Shown here one piece after another: positions 24,412 through 40,612 of a DNA stretch of 64,000 nt; position 1 is the first letter of the stretch, and each line of letters starts with the position of its first letter. A program made the position numbers and the translations under genes. The notes beneath the pieces were generated by a model that saw nothing but the letters and a program-made list of their open reading frames with translations, did no database searches and was not told the origin of the DNA. Origin of the DNA: Oscarella lobularis (Eukaryota; Porifera; Homoscleromorpha; Homosclerophorida; Oscarellidae); assembly GCF_947507565.1 (NCBI RefSeq), contig NC_089188.1, positions 434,001 to 498,000 on the forward strand, given 5' to 3'.

Positions 24412-27400
24412 TCAACTGAAGTCTTCTGCGCTGAGACGCGGCATCTTCGCTTGGAGCTCGTCCGCATCCCCGCCCGGCCTCGGTCTCCGACGATGCATTC
24501 CAAGCTGGCGTTCAACGTCCCCCAATTGAGTCTCGGCTTCCGTTAACTGACGACGCCTTTCTCGCATAGCCTCGCCGTCCAATGTTTCTTGATGCGACTA
24601 AACGAAGCGTTGTCACTACAACATTAATCATCAGGGAATTAATTACGCGAAGCTCTCTTCTCGTTTCATTGAGACGATATTTCGCCTGTCGAAAGCCTTG
24701 GAGCAATTCTAGAAAGAATACTCCCCTGACTTGGAGGCGCACATGCACCCCGCCGCAGACCCCACGAACCTAATACGCGATGAATTTTAGCCAATTCAGG
24801 CGGTTCAGGAACGGAAAACACGATCCCTCTCATGCTCTCCAGCGGAGGCGCTCGATTCTGCGTACCCCCGAATTTTCCTTAATGAAAAAAATCAATATCT
24901 CCAATACTTTTTGTCTTCTTCCCTCCCCGCTCCCATACCTTGACTGCGAACTCTCTCGCCCGTCCGCGTGAGAATAGTCGGACAGAACACGTGTTTGACG
25001 ACCATCTGGCGATACGTCGTCGCCGAATCGAGATCATCGAGAATAAGAGTATCACCCAGTAGCAGTCCAAAGACTAAGGAGGAAAAAATCGAGCTACTAC
25101 TACTACTACTATTACTACTAAAAAGTGGTTGTTATAGACACGTGGTCGCTATACACGGGCGTCACTTCTTAGAGAGCATGTACATAGAGTCAATGACGAG
25201 GGCTTCCCGCGGCTGCGAACCACTTTACTCTTCTCACGTGCTCGCGCCTGTTAAAATACCCATTCTTCAGTCTGAAACTTTAAAATGACGTCGCGACTTT
25301 TGTAATTTCATATTTTTGCGGTGTTGTAGGCAAACGTAGCTCAACCTTACGATTGAATAGCGTAATCTTTCGATTGCAAGAGGTGTTTAACTGCTGCACG
25401 TGTTCCTAACTCATTTATGCGGTCGCTGTACGCAGGATAAAATACATGAGAAACATGCACTTCGTTCCAAAAGAAAGTCGCTGGTCGCGTTAGACAGGTG
25501 GTCGCTCTATAGCTATAGGTTACTTTGCACTAGAAACAGTCCGTGCCAAGAAAAGTGGTCGTAGTGGGGAGGTGGTCGCTATACAGGGGTGGTCGCTAAC
25601 CACAGGTTTCACTATAAAGAAATCTCACCCTTTTTGGCTCTCTCTCTTTTCTCCTGATCGTCCGGAAGAATGAGAAGACTCCTTGCGTACACTGGATTAC
25701 CAGGAACGTTTTTGAGTTTAGCTCTCTGGTGAGGCAGCGGTCTAAAATGACGAGTAAACGTTTCAAATAGGTAGGAGACCAAAGGAGCTTACTTTCTCCA
25801 ATTAGGTAAACCCTTTTGAAAGATCCCGTCGAGTGGGAGAACTTGCTGAGCTCCGCCGCTCTTGCGGACGATCTCTATCGCCTGCAATAGAATTATTTCT
25901 TTTATTATTTAGTTTTTTTTCTCTGTGACTTTTGCTGTTGTTGTCGTCACAATGCAGTCCATATCGGACGACATGTGCCAAGACAGAGCTGACGCTACTT
26001 TGTCGTCTTCGACTTTCGCCAAAAGCCCGATCTTCAAAGAGGAGAAAAAAATGCGACTGAATATTATTGGGTCAGCCCCGCGCTCACCTTTCCCACAACT
26101 TCCGGTTCGAACGGGGGATTTTCCAAAAGGCAATTTCGTCTTGATCGACATTGAATTTTCCACTTCTGCTGTTGACACTCAGACGCGAATTTATCAATAG
26201 ATTCCAACTAGAAAGAGAAAAGAACAAGTGAGAGTCAGCGAACACAAAGGAAACGCCTATTATAGACATTTTCCAACTGTTCGTCACTAGCCCCAATCTG
26301 TTTCAATTGCAGTCTGAGCTTCAAAAGATTCCCATCGCCTTTAGTTATTTTTTCTAATAGAAATCGATTTTTTTAAAAAGCGGTTTTTCTTCCCTTTTCC
26401 CCCTCACCTTGGAGGTCTGACACAAGTTTCTCCGTCGCCTCAATAGTTCTTCGCCTCTCAGACGTCGTCCTAAGAACTTGGTCCCTACGCTTCGCCAACT
26501 GAGCCAAGTCCCTCTTTTTGCCCACATCTATAGGAACATAGTCTATACGTGTCCATAGTTATTCAAAAAACACCACAGTGCGTGTCTAATAGAATCTATG
26601 TGCATATGCTTATCTATTCCTATTCCTTACCGTCATAAAATAAAAAGAGAATGTCGTACGGCGCCACGTGCGACTCTGTATCCGATACGACGGCTTCGAA
26701 ACGAAGCACGTAGCTCTGTCCGCTCTTTCCCGGCGATCCTTCGGCGATGAGCAATCGCTTGACGTGACACTCGCCGTTTTCCAAGTCGAACGTCGTCATC
26801 GTTCCGGCGTCGAGAATGGGCGTCGGATTTTCGTCCTTATCCGGTAGAATAGTCGCCGTGACGGACCCCGAAACGTTGCGCGTAACATTACCAAATGCGT
26901 CCTCAAAAAAAGATTCCTTCAAAAGGGGCCCCCTCTCTCTCTAAATGATTTCTACCTCGAGACAAAGATAGAAATCACTGACTAACGTGCGACTTCGAAC
27001 AGGACTCTGATTAGATACGGTTGCCGTGGCAGGCGTAACCATGGGTACAAGTTTCTCCGGATTCGCCGGTAGAACGGTAACCCGGAACTATAAGGAAACA
27101 AATATCGACGTCACAACAATAGGAAAGTTTTCTTCTTACAATACTACTGATCAATCGCGTGTGACCGCTACAGTAGTTGACCAAGACACTGTAGTTAGCT
27201 GCCTTTTGCGGAGCCGCATGATTCCTGCATAAAGAAAAACGTTTCAATGTTGAGATAAGATAAAAAAGATATACCGGAAGTAACAGATTCCGCGTTTTCG
27301 TCCGGATTCGTCCGCTACGGGAGACGAGCTTAAGCTAATAATAATAATAAAATAATCGCATATTGGAATCTATATCGATTAAGCACGTTTTCGACTGTCT

Positions 27401-30400
27401 CCTTCAGCAATTCCTCCTTGATTCCCATAGCAATGTGCGGTAGAAGAACGTCCGTCATAACGCTACCGTCCTCAGCTTGAATCTGAACCTCAACATCTGA
27501 AAAAAATGAAGATTTTCGCTTTATTTGTACTACTACTACTACACCAAACACGTACGCGGCATTGTCGTGCCGGCAATGCATTGTTGTTCACTCAAAAACG
27601 TCACAACGACTTTAGCGGGGACCGAAGAATTCGGCTGAATTCTAGACTACATATTGTCCCCCCTCTAACAACTCTACACTTCGAATAGACTCTCGCCTTA
27701 TCGTTAGACTGTCTCCATATACAGTACTCTCCTTTTCGTCCTTATCGCCTTTATCGTTCTTTTCGTCTTTTGACGCGAGACGCGCTCGCGGGGTCACCTT
27801 AAAGCTGCCAAAACTGTGCAAAGAAAAAAAAACAAAAGCCTTATATCAAGTAATGTCATAAAAGAAAATTCGCTCACTTGTCGCTGCTTCCCGTAAGAAT
27901 GCCAAAATTGACTTGTCCCAAATTGTTCGTTCGTTCGCCTTGCGTCTGCGGAAGAAACTGCGAGCGCATTACGTCAGAGAATCATGGTTTTTCCCCCCAT
28001 TTAGCCACGTTTCCTTACGTTGAAGCCTTTCGTTCGTCCGAGCGTTTTAGGGACGTCGGCTATTTCGGCCGGATTGCCGAAAGTGTCGCAGAGCTGGACG
28101 ACGAGCTGCAACGGAAGAACGGTGTTATTGTACACAGTGACGACCTATCAACACAGAATTAAATATATAGATTATTAATTATTTAATTACTTCGTTTGTA
28201 TAGTGAAGAAACTTGATGCTCGTCCGAGGACCAGATACGATCTTTGAAAAAGTAAAATATCCTCTTCCTCCTTCCTCCCCCAGTCTTGTTTCTTACGCTG
28301 ACTGAGAGATTCGCTGTCATCGTAGCGCAATTAAAGCGCAATTGCGTCACTCCCAACTTGTTCGTCTTGAAGAGAAATCCGTTCACGAGTACGTGATCTT
28401 TCTAATAAGAAAAAGAAAAAAGGAATAAGAAGTTTTCTATATTTGCTTTTCGTCGTCCTACCTCTGCCTTCGTTTCCACGCAGTCCTCTTGTAAGTCAGC
28501 TCCCTTTACAGTCAACCCAGTGGCCAATAAAGGAGGCAACTCCAAGGAAAGAAAACCCTATATGAGGCCCACTTTTTCCTCCTCATTTGTTACCGTTGGT
28601 AATTTATTTCCAAACTGGTCAGCACCGTAGACTTGCACGCAGAACTCCCCCTCGCACGTAAGCGAAATGTCCTCCCGATTCGGCAAACAGACGAGCTGCA
28701 CCACCACTTCCCCGGCAACGGGCCTAGAGAAAAAACTCTCAAGTCACACCCGTCTCAAAAGTAAATTTAGTTAGAAAACTCACTGCACAACGAAGGCGCA
28801 ATTGCAGTCAATACTCACGCCCGTAAGAGACACTTCGCAGTACTTGGATTCCGCAACGGATTGAGGAACCTAAACGAAAGGAAAAATCTCAAGGTCCTAA
28901 CATTCGACCCAGCGGTTTTCGTACGGGAATCGAAGGCAGGAAACCCTTCCGAAGGTCCGCCGCGTCCAATAGATTCGTCCAATTCACTTTCACTTTCGAC
29001 GAAATGTCGGATAAACTCAACTCGCGTCCGGCTTCGTCAAAAACGGCAAATCCTATAGATAAAAAACTCTTTCATAGTCCTTCTATGCATAATGTAAGAT
29101 TTTACTTAAATCGCTTATTTGGCTACCACACGGGACAGCAATCTCGCTATCGGGCTCAATCCCAACGACACTCTTATCTGATTTATGCCACTTGATGTCG
29201 ATAATCGACGGTAGAGAAGTCGGCGTCAGTTTCACGTTTCTCGTGACGGCGGCGAGGCGTTTGAAACCCTAAAAGAAATCAATTTTTTACTCTTTTCGCG
29301 ACAAGAACGCCAATCCCGGTTACCGGAGCCGTGAATTTCGCTACTAAAGTAAAACGCTCGGGAATTTTCTTCACGTAGACCGGTTTGCCCGTTAGAATCG
29401 CCTTTCCCGTGCTGCTGCAATCGGCCGTGTATTTCGGCAATGAAGAAGCGCCAGACAACTAAGTACGATTATTGAATATTCCTCTATATTATGTTCTCTT
29501 GAATTACTTCGCAGACGACGTTTAGTCCCTGTTGTGACGTCACATTTCCACCGACGTCTCTTACCTCGACCTCGACGTTAATTCCGGTGCCGTTCTCGAT
29601 TGTTATATCGCCGTTGGGAACAAAAATCGACGCGGGAATACCTTGGGGATTAATTAGACAAAACCCCGCCCCCTTTTCCGAGTACCCTTACCCGGCAAAA
29701 AGCGCATTCTCTCGACGCGAGAAGCGAATCCTTCCACGGAAACGCTTATGTCAAATAACTGATAAGGAAAAAATCCCGAATTTATTCAAAAGAAATGGTG
29801 TCGTTTTACGTCGCCTATGTTCGTGCCGACTCTTCCCTTGGCAACGACGCCGGCAACGGAGAAAATTTTCAATGTGGGATTGACGGCGGAATTGCCGAAG
29901 GCTAGCGTCAGTCCATTCGCCGAAATGACCGGCGAAATGTCGGGAGGCGGACAACAGAGATTCTTTGACTCGTCGAAGAAACCCAACTTAATCTGGGGAC
30001 ACTTAGAAGGAAAAACGATACGTAGACTAAGAGTACAGTAAAGGGTTCCCCAATGCGAAACAGCCCGCTTAAATTGCGGATTTCAAAACTAGACGGAGGA
30101 CCCTCTAAAACCAAAATATAAGGCAAAGATACTAGGGACTCACCATGATTACTCACCAACAACAGTGAATTCAATTGTGTGAATAGGAAGAACGATGTTA
30201 GCCGGAGGATCCACCGTCGCTTTGAGAGAGAGAACGTACTGCCCAGGCAACTTAAGATCATCTAAAAAACACATATAAAATCAACAAATAATTAAAATAC
30301 TCCTTATCCTACTTATAGGTCTGAACAAGTAGCTGCATCTCGTGAGCTGAGCGACGTGGGAGAACATCGCTTCGCCTTCGCACGTCAATTTTCGTTCGAC

Positions 30401-33400
30401 TGACAACTTTCGCTTTGGTACCGGCATCATGTTGATCGGCGAGCCAAGTCCGTTCATGATTCGAACGTGCATGTCGCCCACCGTCAAACAGGAGACGAGT
30501 TTCGCGCCGCTTTTCACTTCGTCGCCGCGCGGAAATGTCACGTCAAAGTACTTGGGAAGTCTACGCGAAATTTCGATTTTTTCTTCCCCCCGGAAGTGAG
30601 TGAAAAATTTACTCTGTCTCTTCTTCGTTTATTAATTTTTCGATGCCTTTTCCGATTAGAGATCTGTCGATTTTTCGAATTGAGAACGTTTTCGTTACGT
30701 TGCTGAAAACCGACGCCGGTTCCTTAGCAACACGTCAATCGTCGTTTTTTTCTATTTTAATTAAAAAGTTCCAACCTGGGTCAACTCGACTTCGCCCGTG
30801 TGAGCGTACGTCGGTCCGTCGTGCGAACCAAAAAGCCAGAATTTCTCAACTCGACCCAAAACGACGGGATTCGTGTGACACGTCCTGATCTAGAAAAACA
30901 AAGTCCTATATCTAGGAACTACAGTAGGTGACTTATATCCCCCTAAAGAGTTACGAAGTCTTTCTCTATCATGCATAATAGGTATAGACATAACGAGAAA
31001 TTTCTATCCATCCACAGTCTTCAAACGTCACGTGTCTACATTATTTTCCTATACAGAATATGCGTACCGTACTCGCGCGAATAGAGAGCTCTGGGCGTCT
31101 TAAAAATATAGAGCACTCCCTTGAATACTACAGCACCCCGAATGCTACTCTAAAGCAAAGTCCCGTTTTGAATAGGCCCTTTCAAACATTCCGTTTAAGC
31201 TGTACACTCTTAAAAAGAGTCGTGGCTATTTTATCTATATAAATCTATTTATTTTATTTCCTGGGTATTTTATCTCTAATGAGAACTTGTGAGGGTTTTC
31301 TTACCAGAGTCCCTTTCTTGAGTGTCATCGTTTCCCATCGTATCTTTCCGTAGGAGCTCCACGGATAGCGATACTTCTTGATTTCGACTTTCTCTCGTCG
31401 CACGTCGTTTTGAATCAAGTCGAGAAACTGCACTTCCTTGTCGTGTTTCTCGTGGCACTCCTTTAACCAAACGTTAAACGTTTTCTTACACTCGAGCGAA
31501 CGATTTCCACAATCCTTAATTAATAAAAAATAGATTAAATCACAATGAACGCGCGCGTGCGCAGGGAAGAAAAAAGAACGCTCACTTCGCCGTCGACTCG
31601 CGTCACCGTAAAAAGAACGTCATCTCCCTTTCCCTTCATCTTGTCGTGAAGGTCGATGAACGCGAGTTTGTTAGTGCTAACCTGAAACGCGTCTCCAGTG
31701 AAGAGAGCACCGGAAAGACTGCATTCAAAAACGAAAACAATTTCAATTAAATAAGATTATTAATTAATTAATTAAATAATTAAATTCGCACCGCGTGTAG
31801 CATTCGTCCCGCAAAGCGTCGGAACGTTTTCCTCGCTCACAAAACTCAAAACTAAAAACAAATAAAATATATATAGAAAGTGGATTCCTTCCCGGAAGTT
31901 ACCTTGGTATTTTTGTATAGGGAATCAATCGTCCATTCCAAAAGCATTCAAAAATCATGTTACGAGCTCGCACTGAAGCGCGTTCCAGTTCGAACTGCAC
32001 GTCGTCTTCGTCATCCGAATCTTCCTGGCCTAAAAAATACAAAAAAATAATAAGAAAATTATCTATATATCATTAATATATATTATTAATAGGCTCACAT
32101 TTTGGAAGCGTTTCCTGGTTGTACTCAAAAGGATGATAGCGAATTATTCCCTCCACTTCCTAAAGCGCTTTCCCCCCTTGGAATATTCCCCTTACCTAGA
32201 GAGGCACTCTCACCTTATGCGACTTTTGAAATTGAATTTTGAATTCGAACGTGGATTTGGCGGATCGAACCATGCGCGTTTGCAAATCGTCGTCGACGTC
32301 ACGCAAACACAACGTCTTCACCGTCTTGCCGTACTCCATGCGAACCTAGAAAAATTATTAATAAATACAGTAGAATTAAAAATATCATAGCTCACTGTGA
32401 TGTTAATATTTTTGAATTTCTTGGCAATTCGAGTGACTGCTTGTTGTTTCTCCGGTGTAACGTTCCCATCCGGGCCATGTAGGTAGTAATGATACGTGTG
32501 CCTAAGGATTTCTCTATATTGGAAGGGAAAGATTTTGGGGAAATCCCCTTCTGTGCGCACGCTAATTGGTTTGTCCACGATTTGAAATTCTCAGTGAGAT
32601 ATTCGACCGTTTCGCTTGAAATCCCGAAAATTATGACGGAAGTGAAATGTTCTTTTCCCTTCTCATTTTCAACGAGTTTCTGCAGGAAGGAATTCGACTT
32701 GTGTAGATGAGAAAAATCGCCAGGCTATCCCCCCAAAAAATCAATAAATAATTTTATCTATTAATAATTAGTACATACCTGTCTATTTCGAATATAACTC
32801 TCGTATATGCTCTGATGTTCCGATTCTCGTCGTTTGAATTCCTTCTCCGAAATGGAGAGCTCGTGGACGTCGCTACAGTGACGCGTCTTCGTCACCATCT
32901 AATTAATTTAAAAATGAATAATATTGATTTTTGTGGTGGTTACTTTGTTGCACTCACGCGACAGGCATTTCCCAAGAAAAAAATCGCCTGTTTTCCGCCG
33001 ACGCCAAAATAGGAAATGTCGCTGTTTAGCGACCGAGCGACTGGTTGCTTGGAAAACGACGAATTCAGAGCGCCAGGACTGAGGAAACGCCCACACATAC
33101 ACATATAGAAATCATAATAAAAATATTTTCTATTTCTCACCGTTCTTTGTTTTGATGGAATTTTGAAAGACGATAAATAGCCCAATAATTAAGTTGTCTC
33201 GACGTCATTCCCTGACCGTTGTCGAGGACGCAGACACATGGAACATCATCAAAATGCTTAAAACCAGAAAAAAATTACTCCCAAATTCGAAATTCACACG
33301 AAATATTCACCAAAAGCAATTCGATATTTCTCAATCCTTTATTGTCCGCCGTCGCGGCAAGCGCGTTATCAATGAGCTCAGCGAATGCGTACGCTAAGAA

Positions 33401-33928
33401 AAAAGCGCGCGAAATCACTCCTCCCCCGAGTGACGTCACCAAAAGGAGAGACTCACGTAAAGGATTGTGTCCTTCGCTCGCGTAATATTCGTAAATTCCG
33501 CTTTTGACGAGCGTGTCGTAGTGGGGCGTGTACTCGATTCGTTCATCGGTCGGCGCGACGAGGACCTGATCCTTCGCGTTGAGGACGTAGAGGGTTACGT
33601 TCGGTTCGACGAGATCGTCTGCGAAAAAATGATACGTTCTAGCGCGCGTGTTGTCGCGTCGAATTTTCCGTCGCGATTTCTTACGATAGCTCGGCGAGTC
33701 CGAGATTTCCTGCCGACTTGTGTTTGTCACGACGATTTTGTTCGTCTTGGCGACGTCGAACGCCTAAAATCGCAATCGCGATCGACGAAAATCGAGTTTT
33801 GCGCCACTTGCCTGGTGGACGCGCCGCCGAAACTCCGCGTAGCGAGTGTCGCGAACAAGCTGGATAACTTTTCGAGCTCCCTTCGAGCTCCGGCGATCGT
33901 ACACGACCACCTCGAAAGCACGCGACAT
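24412..33928 (-). CDS. SMCHD1: SMCHD1-like chromatin ATPase with SMC-type hinge
   Basis: Split into many small exons. The ATG is at 33928. Exon 1 ends in a GC donor (CAG followed by GCAAGT), and exon 2 resumes at GCGTTCGAC. The N-terminus is a ubiquitin-like fold region ending in [12 protein letters not shown], then the GHKL ATPase: [20 protein letters not shown], the N-box [10 protein letters not shown] (about 33357-33386), [19 protein letters not shown] with the Mg/ATP-binding Asp and Gly (about 33190-33235) and the G-box [12 protein letters not shown] (about 32978-33013). A long middle with repeated Ig-like segments follows. The hinge carries [20 protein letters not shown] (about 25960-26020) and [20 protein letters not shown] (about 25000-25060). 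A coiled-coil C-terminus ends TGA at 24412. In vertebrates SMCHD1 acts in X inactivation and long-range chromatin silencing in the nucleus. Domain order is complete, and I noticed no break, though not every exon was traced. Confidence 0.92.
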
Positions 33929-34597
33929 TTTTGGTAGGTTCGAAGGGTTTTTACGCATGCGCGTAGCCTATAGATTTTGTCACATGATATCCAGGTGCAC
34001 TTCACAGTCGGAACGAAACCCGGATACGTACGGGAAAAGGGGATGATCTATTTTTCTTTTATTGCCATTGCGATTCTACTCGCTTGTACTTTTTCTTAGA
34101 GGTGGAAGAGAAAAATTAATGTGATAAGACTAAAATAATTCTATAAGTGATGATGTTGCTTCTGCTCCCATTTCTCCCCTATACAACACACAAAACACAA
34201 AGCCTATAACACGAGTGTGACTAGGAGTGATAACCTCACGTGCATGTTTTTGCGCCATACGTGCAGCACGTGATTGTCCGGAACTTTTCGTGACATCAAT
34301 GACACGTGTCAAACTCCCGTAAAGATAGTTCGGAGCAGCACGACGACGAAACGGCTTTAGGGAGACCTACTCCTGCTGAATTTATCGCTGCTGGCTGAAG
34401 TTGAACCTCTCATTTCAGTCTTTAACCGATCGCGAAGGAAAAACTCGCTTCTACGTCGTACGAGTCTTATTCGAGGCTCAATCGTCCTGCTTTCCCTCGT
34501 CAAGGGTAAGCCGATGGATTGTTTTCCCCAGATAGTCGCTGCCGGTCGTCTATTTTTCTCCAGTTCGCCGAACGAAGACTCGACATGACACTCGAAA
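33929..34597. promoter_or_regulatory. Probable bidirectional promoter region
   Basis: The 669 bases between the SMCHD1 start (minus) and the ATG at 34598 (plus) separate two divergent first exons. The second half is relatively GC-rich and contains an ACGTGA-type box more than once. No TATA box is evident. The assignment rests on position only. Confidence 0.35.
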
Positions 34598-34956
34598 ATG
34601 GCGGTGTTTGCGGGGGCGTGGCGTTCGCGTTTTGCTATAGTGTCTCTTCTTAGGCTTCGAGGACGTTTTTTGGCCGATCGAAGCTCTTCCGATCTGTTTC
34701 GCTTGCAAAAACGACTTCGCGTCACGGTGAGTGGGGCCCCCTTTTTTTTTCCGACCAGGCGCTTTGAAAAATCGAAGCGAATGCTCATTTGTTTAGTCTC
34801 TAACGTTTGTCTCCGTAGGCAAATGTTTCTCGCTTGCGCTTTCTGCGTCCGCATTTGCAGCTAGAAGCCCTTTCATGCACGTTTTCGCTAATTCCTTTGG
34901 TTTTTAGCACTTTCGAAGGCGCCTTTTTAAAAGTAAACAACTCTCTGAAGCATTAG
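34598..34956 (+). CDS. Short two-exon gene, possible mitochondrial presequence
   Basis: Exon 1 (34598-34726) ends in phase 0 at a strong donor, GTGAGT. The next exon (from 34819, after CTCCGTAG) stays open to TAG at 34956, giving about 88 residues. The N-terminus is rich in Arg, Ala, Leu and Ser without acidic residues (MAVFAGAWRSRFAIVSLLRL), as in mitochondrial targeting peptides. No domain is recognised. The exon-intron segment is partly repeated just downstream (GTGAGTGG.GCCCC, then CTAACGTTTGT, near 34995-35075). The gene may continue into later exons, possibly the acidic array at 35.7 kb. Confidence 0.35.
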
Positions 34957-35097
34957 GGGTCGGTTGCTCTTACGTCGCAAATCGTGCTGCTTTAGTGAGT
35001 GGCGCCCCTTTCAAGGAACATTCGAAAGAAGAGGTGAAGTAGTTTTTCTCGATCCTAACGTTTGTTTCCTTAGGTATTGATTTTTAATCGTTAACGG

Positions 35098-35440
35098 TCT
35101 AATTTTTCAATGCTGGGCGTTGTCGAACGATGGTGGTATGACTCTTTTTATTTCTTTATTGCCATTTTATTAAAAGACTTCGTTTTATTTAGGTATACTG
35201 TACTTACCTAACTGTTTTTCTTTAATCAATCTTTTATTTCAGCATAGGTTCTTCACGTAATTAATTTGTTAATGGGGCGAATTTCTTTAATGCTGGGCGT
35301 GGTCAAACGCCGGTGGTATGAGTCTTTATATTTATTTATTGTCATTTTCTTATAAACTTGTTTGATTTAGGTGTACCTACGTACCTGTCCTTCTATACTT
35401 AATTTGTTATTAATCTTTCATTTCATTGTAGGTTCTTCGT
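35098..35440. repeat. Two-copy tandem repeat, about 185-bp unit
   Basis: TCAATGCTGGGCGTTGTCGA at about 35108 recurs as TTAATGCTGGGCGTGGTCAA at about 35289. The units continue in parallel through GGTGGTATGA, an acceptor-like TTTAGGT and ATTTCA...TAGGTTCTTC. Each unit contains intron-like borders. Confidence 0.7.
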
Positions 35441-35540
35441 TTATTTGCACTTCATTTTTCTTCATCATTTACACGTCATCTTCTTACACTTCAACTTCAC
35501 CTAATCTTCACCTCGTCAATCATCTTACTTTAGGCATCTA

Positions 35541-35632
35541 TAGAGAAAATTAGAGGCAGTTAGGGTAGAGGATTATTAATTAGGGTAATTAATTAGGTAA
35601 TTAACTAATTAACTAATTAATTAATTAGATAA

Positions 35633-35672
<40 letters not shown>
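35541..35672. repeat. AATTAATT-rich and (GATA)n microsatellite
   Basis: A run of TAATTAACTAATTA-type sequence passes directly into about ten copies of GATA at about 35632-35670. Confidence 0.85.
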
Positions 35673-35710
35673 AATTTTTTATTCATTTTGACTAATTTTA
35701 TTTTTCTTGC

Positions 35711-37090
35711 AGGCGTCCTGATGAAGATCGTCGCCTCAACGGAAGACGACATTCAAATAAAGGTTTCTGTATTAATCGATGTCTTTTTTCCGTACTTCTT
35801 CTTTCTTTAGGGGACCTAGGTGCGGACGGGATTGTGCTACACCTATTGAAGACGTCTTATGCGGTACCTGTATATTTTCCTTTTCTTTCTTTTTTTTAGA
35901 TTTAGGGCGGATGCAGGACGGGAAGGCAAGAGGACGACGTTGACGTAAGTGAGGGACGAAGATTAAGGTATCTGTATGTAGTGCTTCCATTTTCACTTGC
36001 TGGCTTTTTTGAATAGATGATGCTGACTTGAAGGGACGAAGACGAAGAAGAAGCAGACGAAGAGGAAGTGGACGAAAAAAGAGGTATCTGTATGGAGTAC
36101 TCATTTTTTCTTTTGCTTTTTTTTCTTTAAGATTTAGGTTTTCAAGGACTCAGGGTCGAAGAAGAGGGATGAAGACGAATGATGGAGACGAAGATGACGT
36201 GGACGAAGAAATGGCACAGGTTTCTGCATGGGTTGATTTCCCTTGCTTGCTTTCTTTTGAGTTTTAGGTGCGCCGGTATGTTGAAGATGATGTAGACGAA
36301 AACGAAGTCGACGAAGATGATGTAGACAAAGAAGGTCCTGAGGTATCTGTATGGAATGCTTAGTTTTTCTTTTGCTTTTTTTTTGTTTGAGATTTAGGTT
36401 CTCAAGGACGAAAGGATGAAGTAGAAGACGACGAAGGCGATGTAGACGAAGTAGAGGCGACGAAGAGGACGTAGACGAAGAATTTACAGAGGTATCTGTA
36501 TGGAATGCCTATTTTTTCTTTTGCTTTCTTTTTCTTGACATTTAGGTTCTCGACGACGAAAGGACGAAGTAGATGTAGACGAAAGAGATGTTGACGAAGA
36601 TATTGTTGAGGTATCTGTATGGATCGTTTAGTGTTTCTCTTGCTGGTTTTTCTTTGAGCTTTAGGACGATGATGGGATGAAGAAGAAGGGACGAAGATAA
36701 CGTCGACGAAGAATTGACAGAGGTATCTGTATGGGTACCTTATATTTTCTCCTGCTTGCTTCTGTTTGAGTTTTAGGTGCTCAAGGAAGATGAAGTAGAA
36801 GGGACGAAAAAGACGTGGACGAAGATGATGCAGACGAAGAAATAGCACAGGTATTTGTATGGATTGTTTACAGTTTCCCTTGCTTGCTTTTCTTTGAGCA
36901 TTAGGTCTCAAGCAGGATGAAGAAGAGGGGACGAAACCGGCATTCGCAAAGGTATCTGTATGTAGCGATTATGATATTTCTTTTGCTCGTTCTTTTTTTG
37001 AGTTTATAGGTACTCTATGCAGGGACGACGGGACGACGGGACGATGGGACGACGGACGAGAGAACAGCGCCGAGGACAACGACGCAATGA
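35711..37090 (+). repeat. Tandem array of exon-intron units with acidic exons
   Basis: A unit of roughly 100-150 bases is repeated about 11 times. Each unit carries a donor-like GAGGTATCTGTATGG, a pyrimidine stretch of the form TTTTTCTTTTGCTTT, an acceptor-like GATTTAGGT, and an exon rich in GACGAAG triplets. Donor copies lie near 35761, 35862, 35968, 36083, 36219, 36340, 36490, 36609, 36720, 36850 and 36951. In one frame the exons read as acidic peptides (for example VEDDVDENEVDEDDVD, and DEVDVDERDVDED), but some copies have a stop or a shifted frame. Each repeat therefore contains a whole intron. It could be the acidic coding region of the gene starting at 34598, or non-coding repeat. Confidence 0.65.
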
Positions 37091-37194
37091 CGGTTTTTCA
37101 AGGATCACCTTTTTAAGGTATAGATCAGTAGATTAATAAGAATGAAGTAATTAAATTATGTAAATAAATTATGTAGCTCTAATTAGTCTGGTAG

Positions 37195-40140
<2,946 letters not shown>

Positions 40141-40612
40141 TGTTGATTCTTTGTTTGCGTCTTGTTCCTCGTCCTCAATGTTGTCTGTGGTCTTGAGTGC
40201 AGTAACCCTGAGGCTTCTTGGTGTCGGCGGAAACAGCGATAAGGCATCCGGGTTTGATTATACGGGTGCTATTTTGTTTGACCGAAATCATTGTGAAAAC
40301 GGAAAGAAGCGGCGACATCTAAAGTCGAATCACCTTTGTACGCGGGTAAGAGACGCGTTTAGGGGTGCGCGATATTTGTAGGGCGCCGTGCGCGTGCGAC
40401 GAATTCAATGTGGGCCTTTGGCGAGCGTTCGCTCTCGTTCGAATGGCTCCTGTAGCAGTTTAGACGTGCGCTTTATCGTTTCGCGATCGAGTTCTGAAGC
40501 TCCGTCGCGCATGGAAATTTTTCGTTCCGTTCTATATCTCGTGTCCCATGTGTCTCTCTAGGCGTGTTTTGTTGTAGTTAATTAATGTGGTCGCTTGTCT
40601 CCTCTCGTGTTA

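Noticed and set aside
34357-34854. 165-residue minus-strand frame
   Set aside because: Antisense to a plus-strand exon with a better start and donor; highly basic composition typical of a shadow frame.
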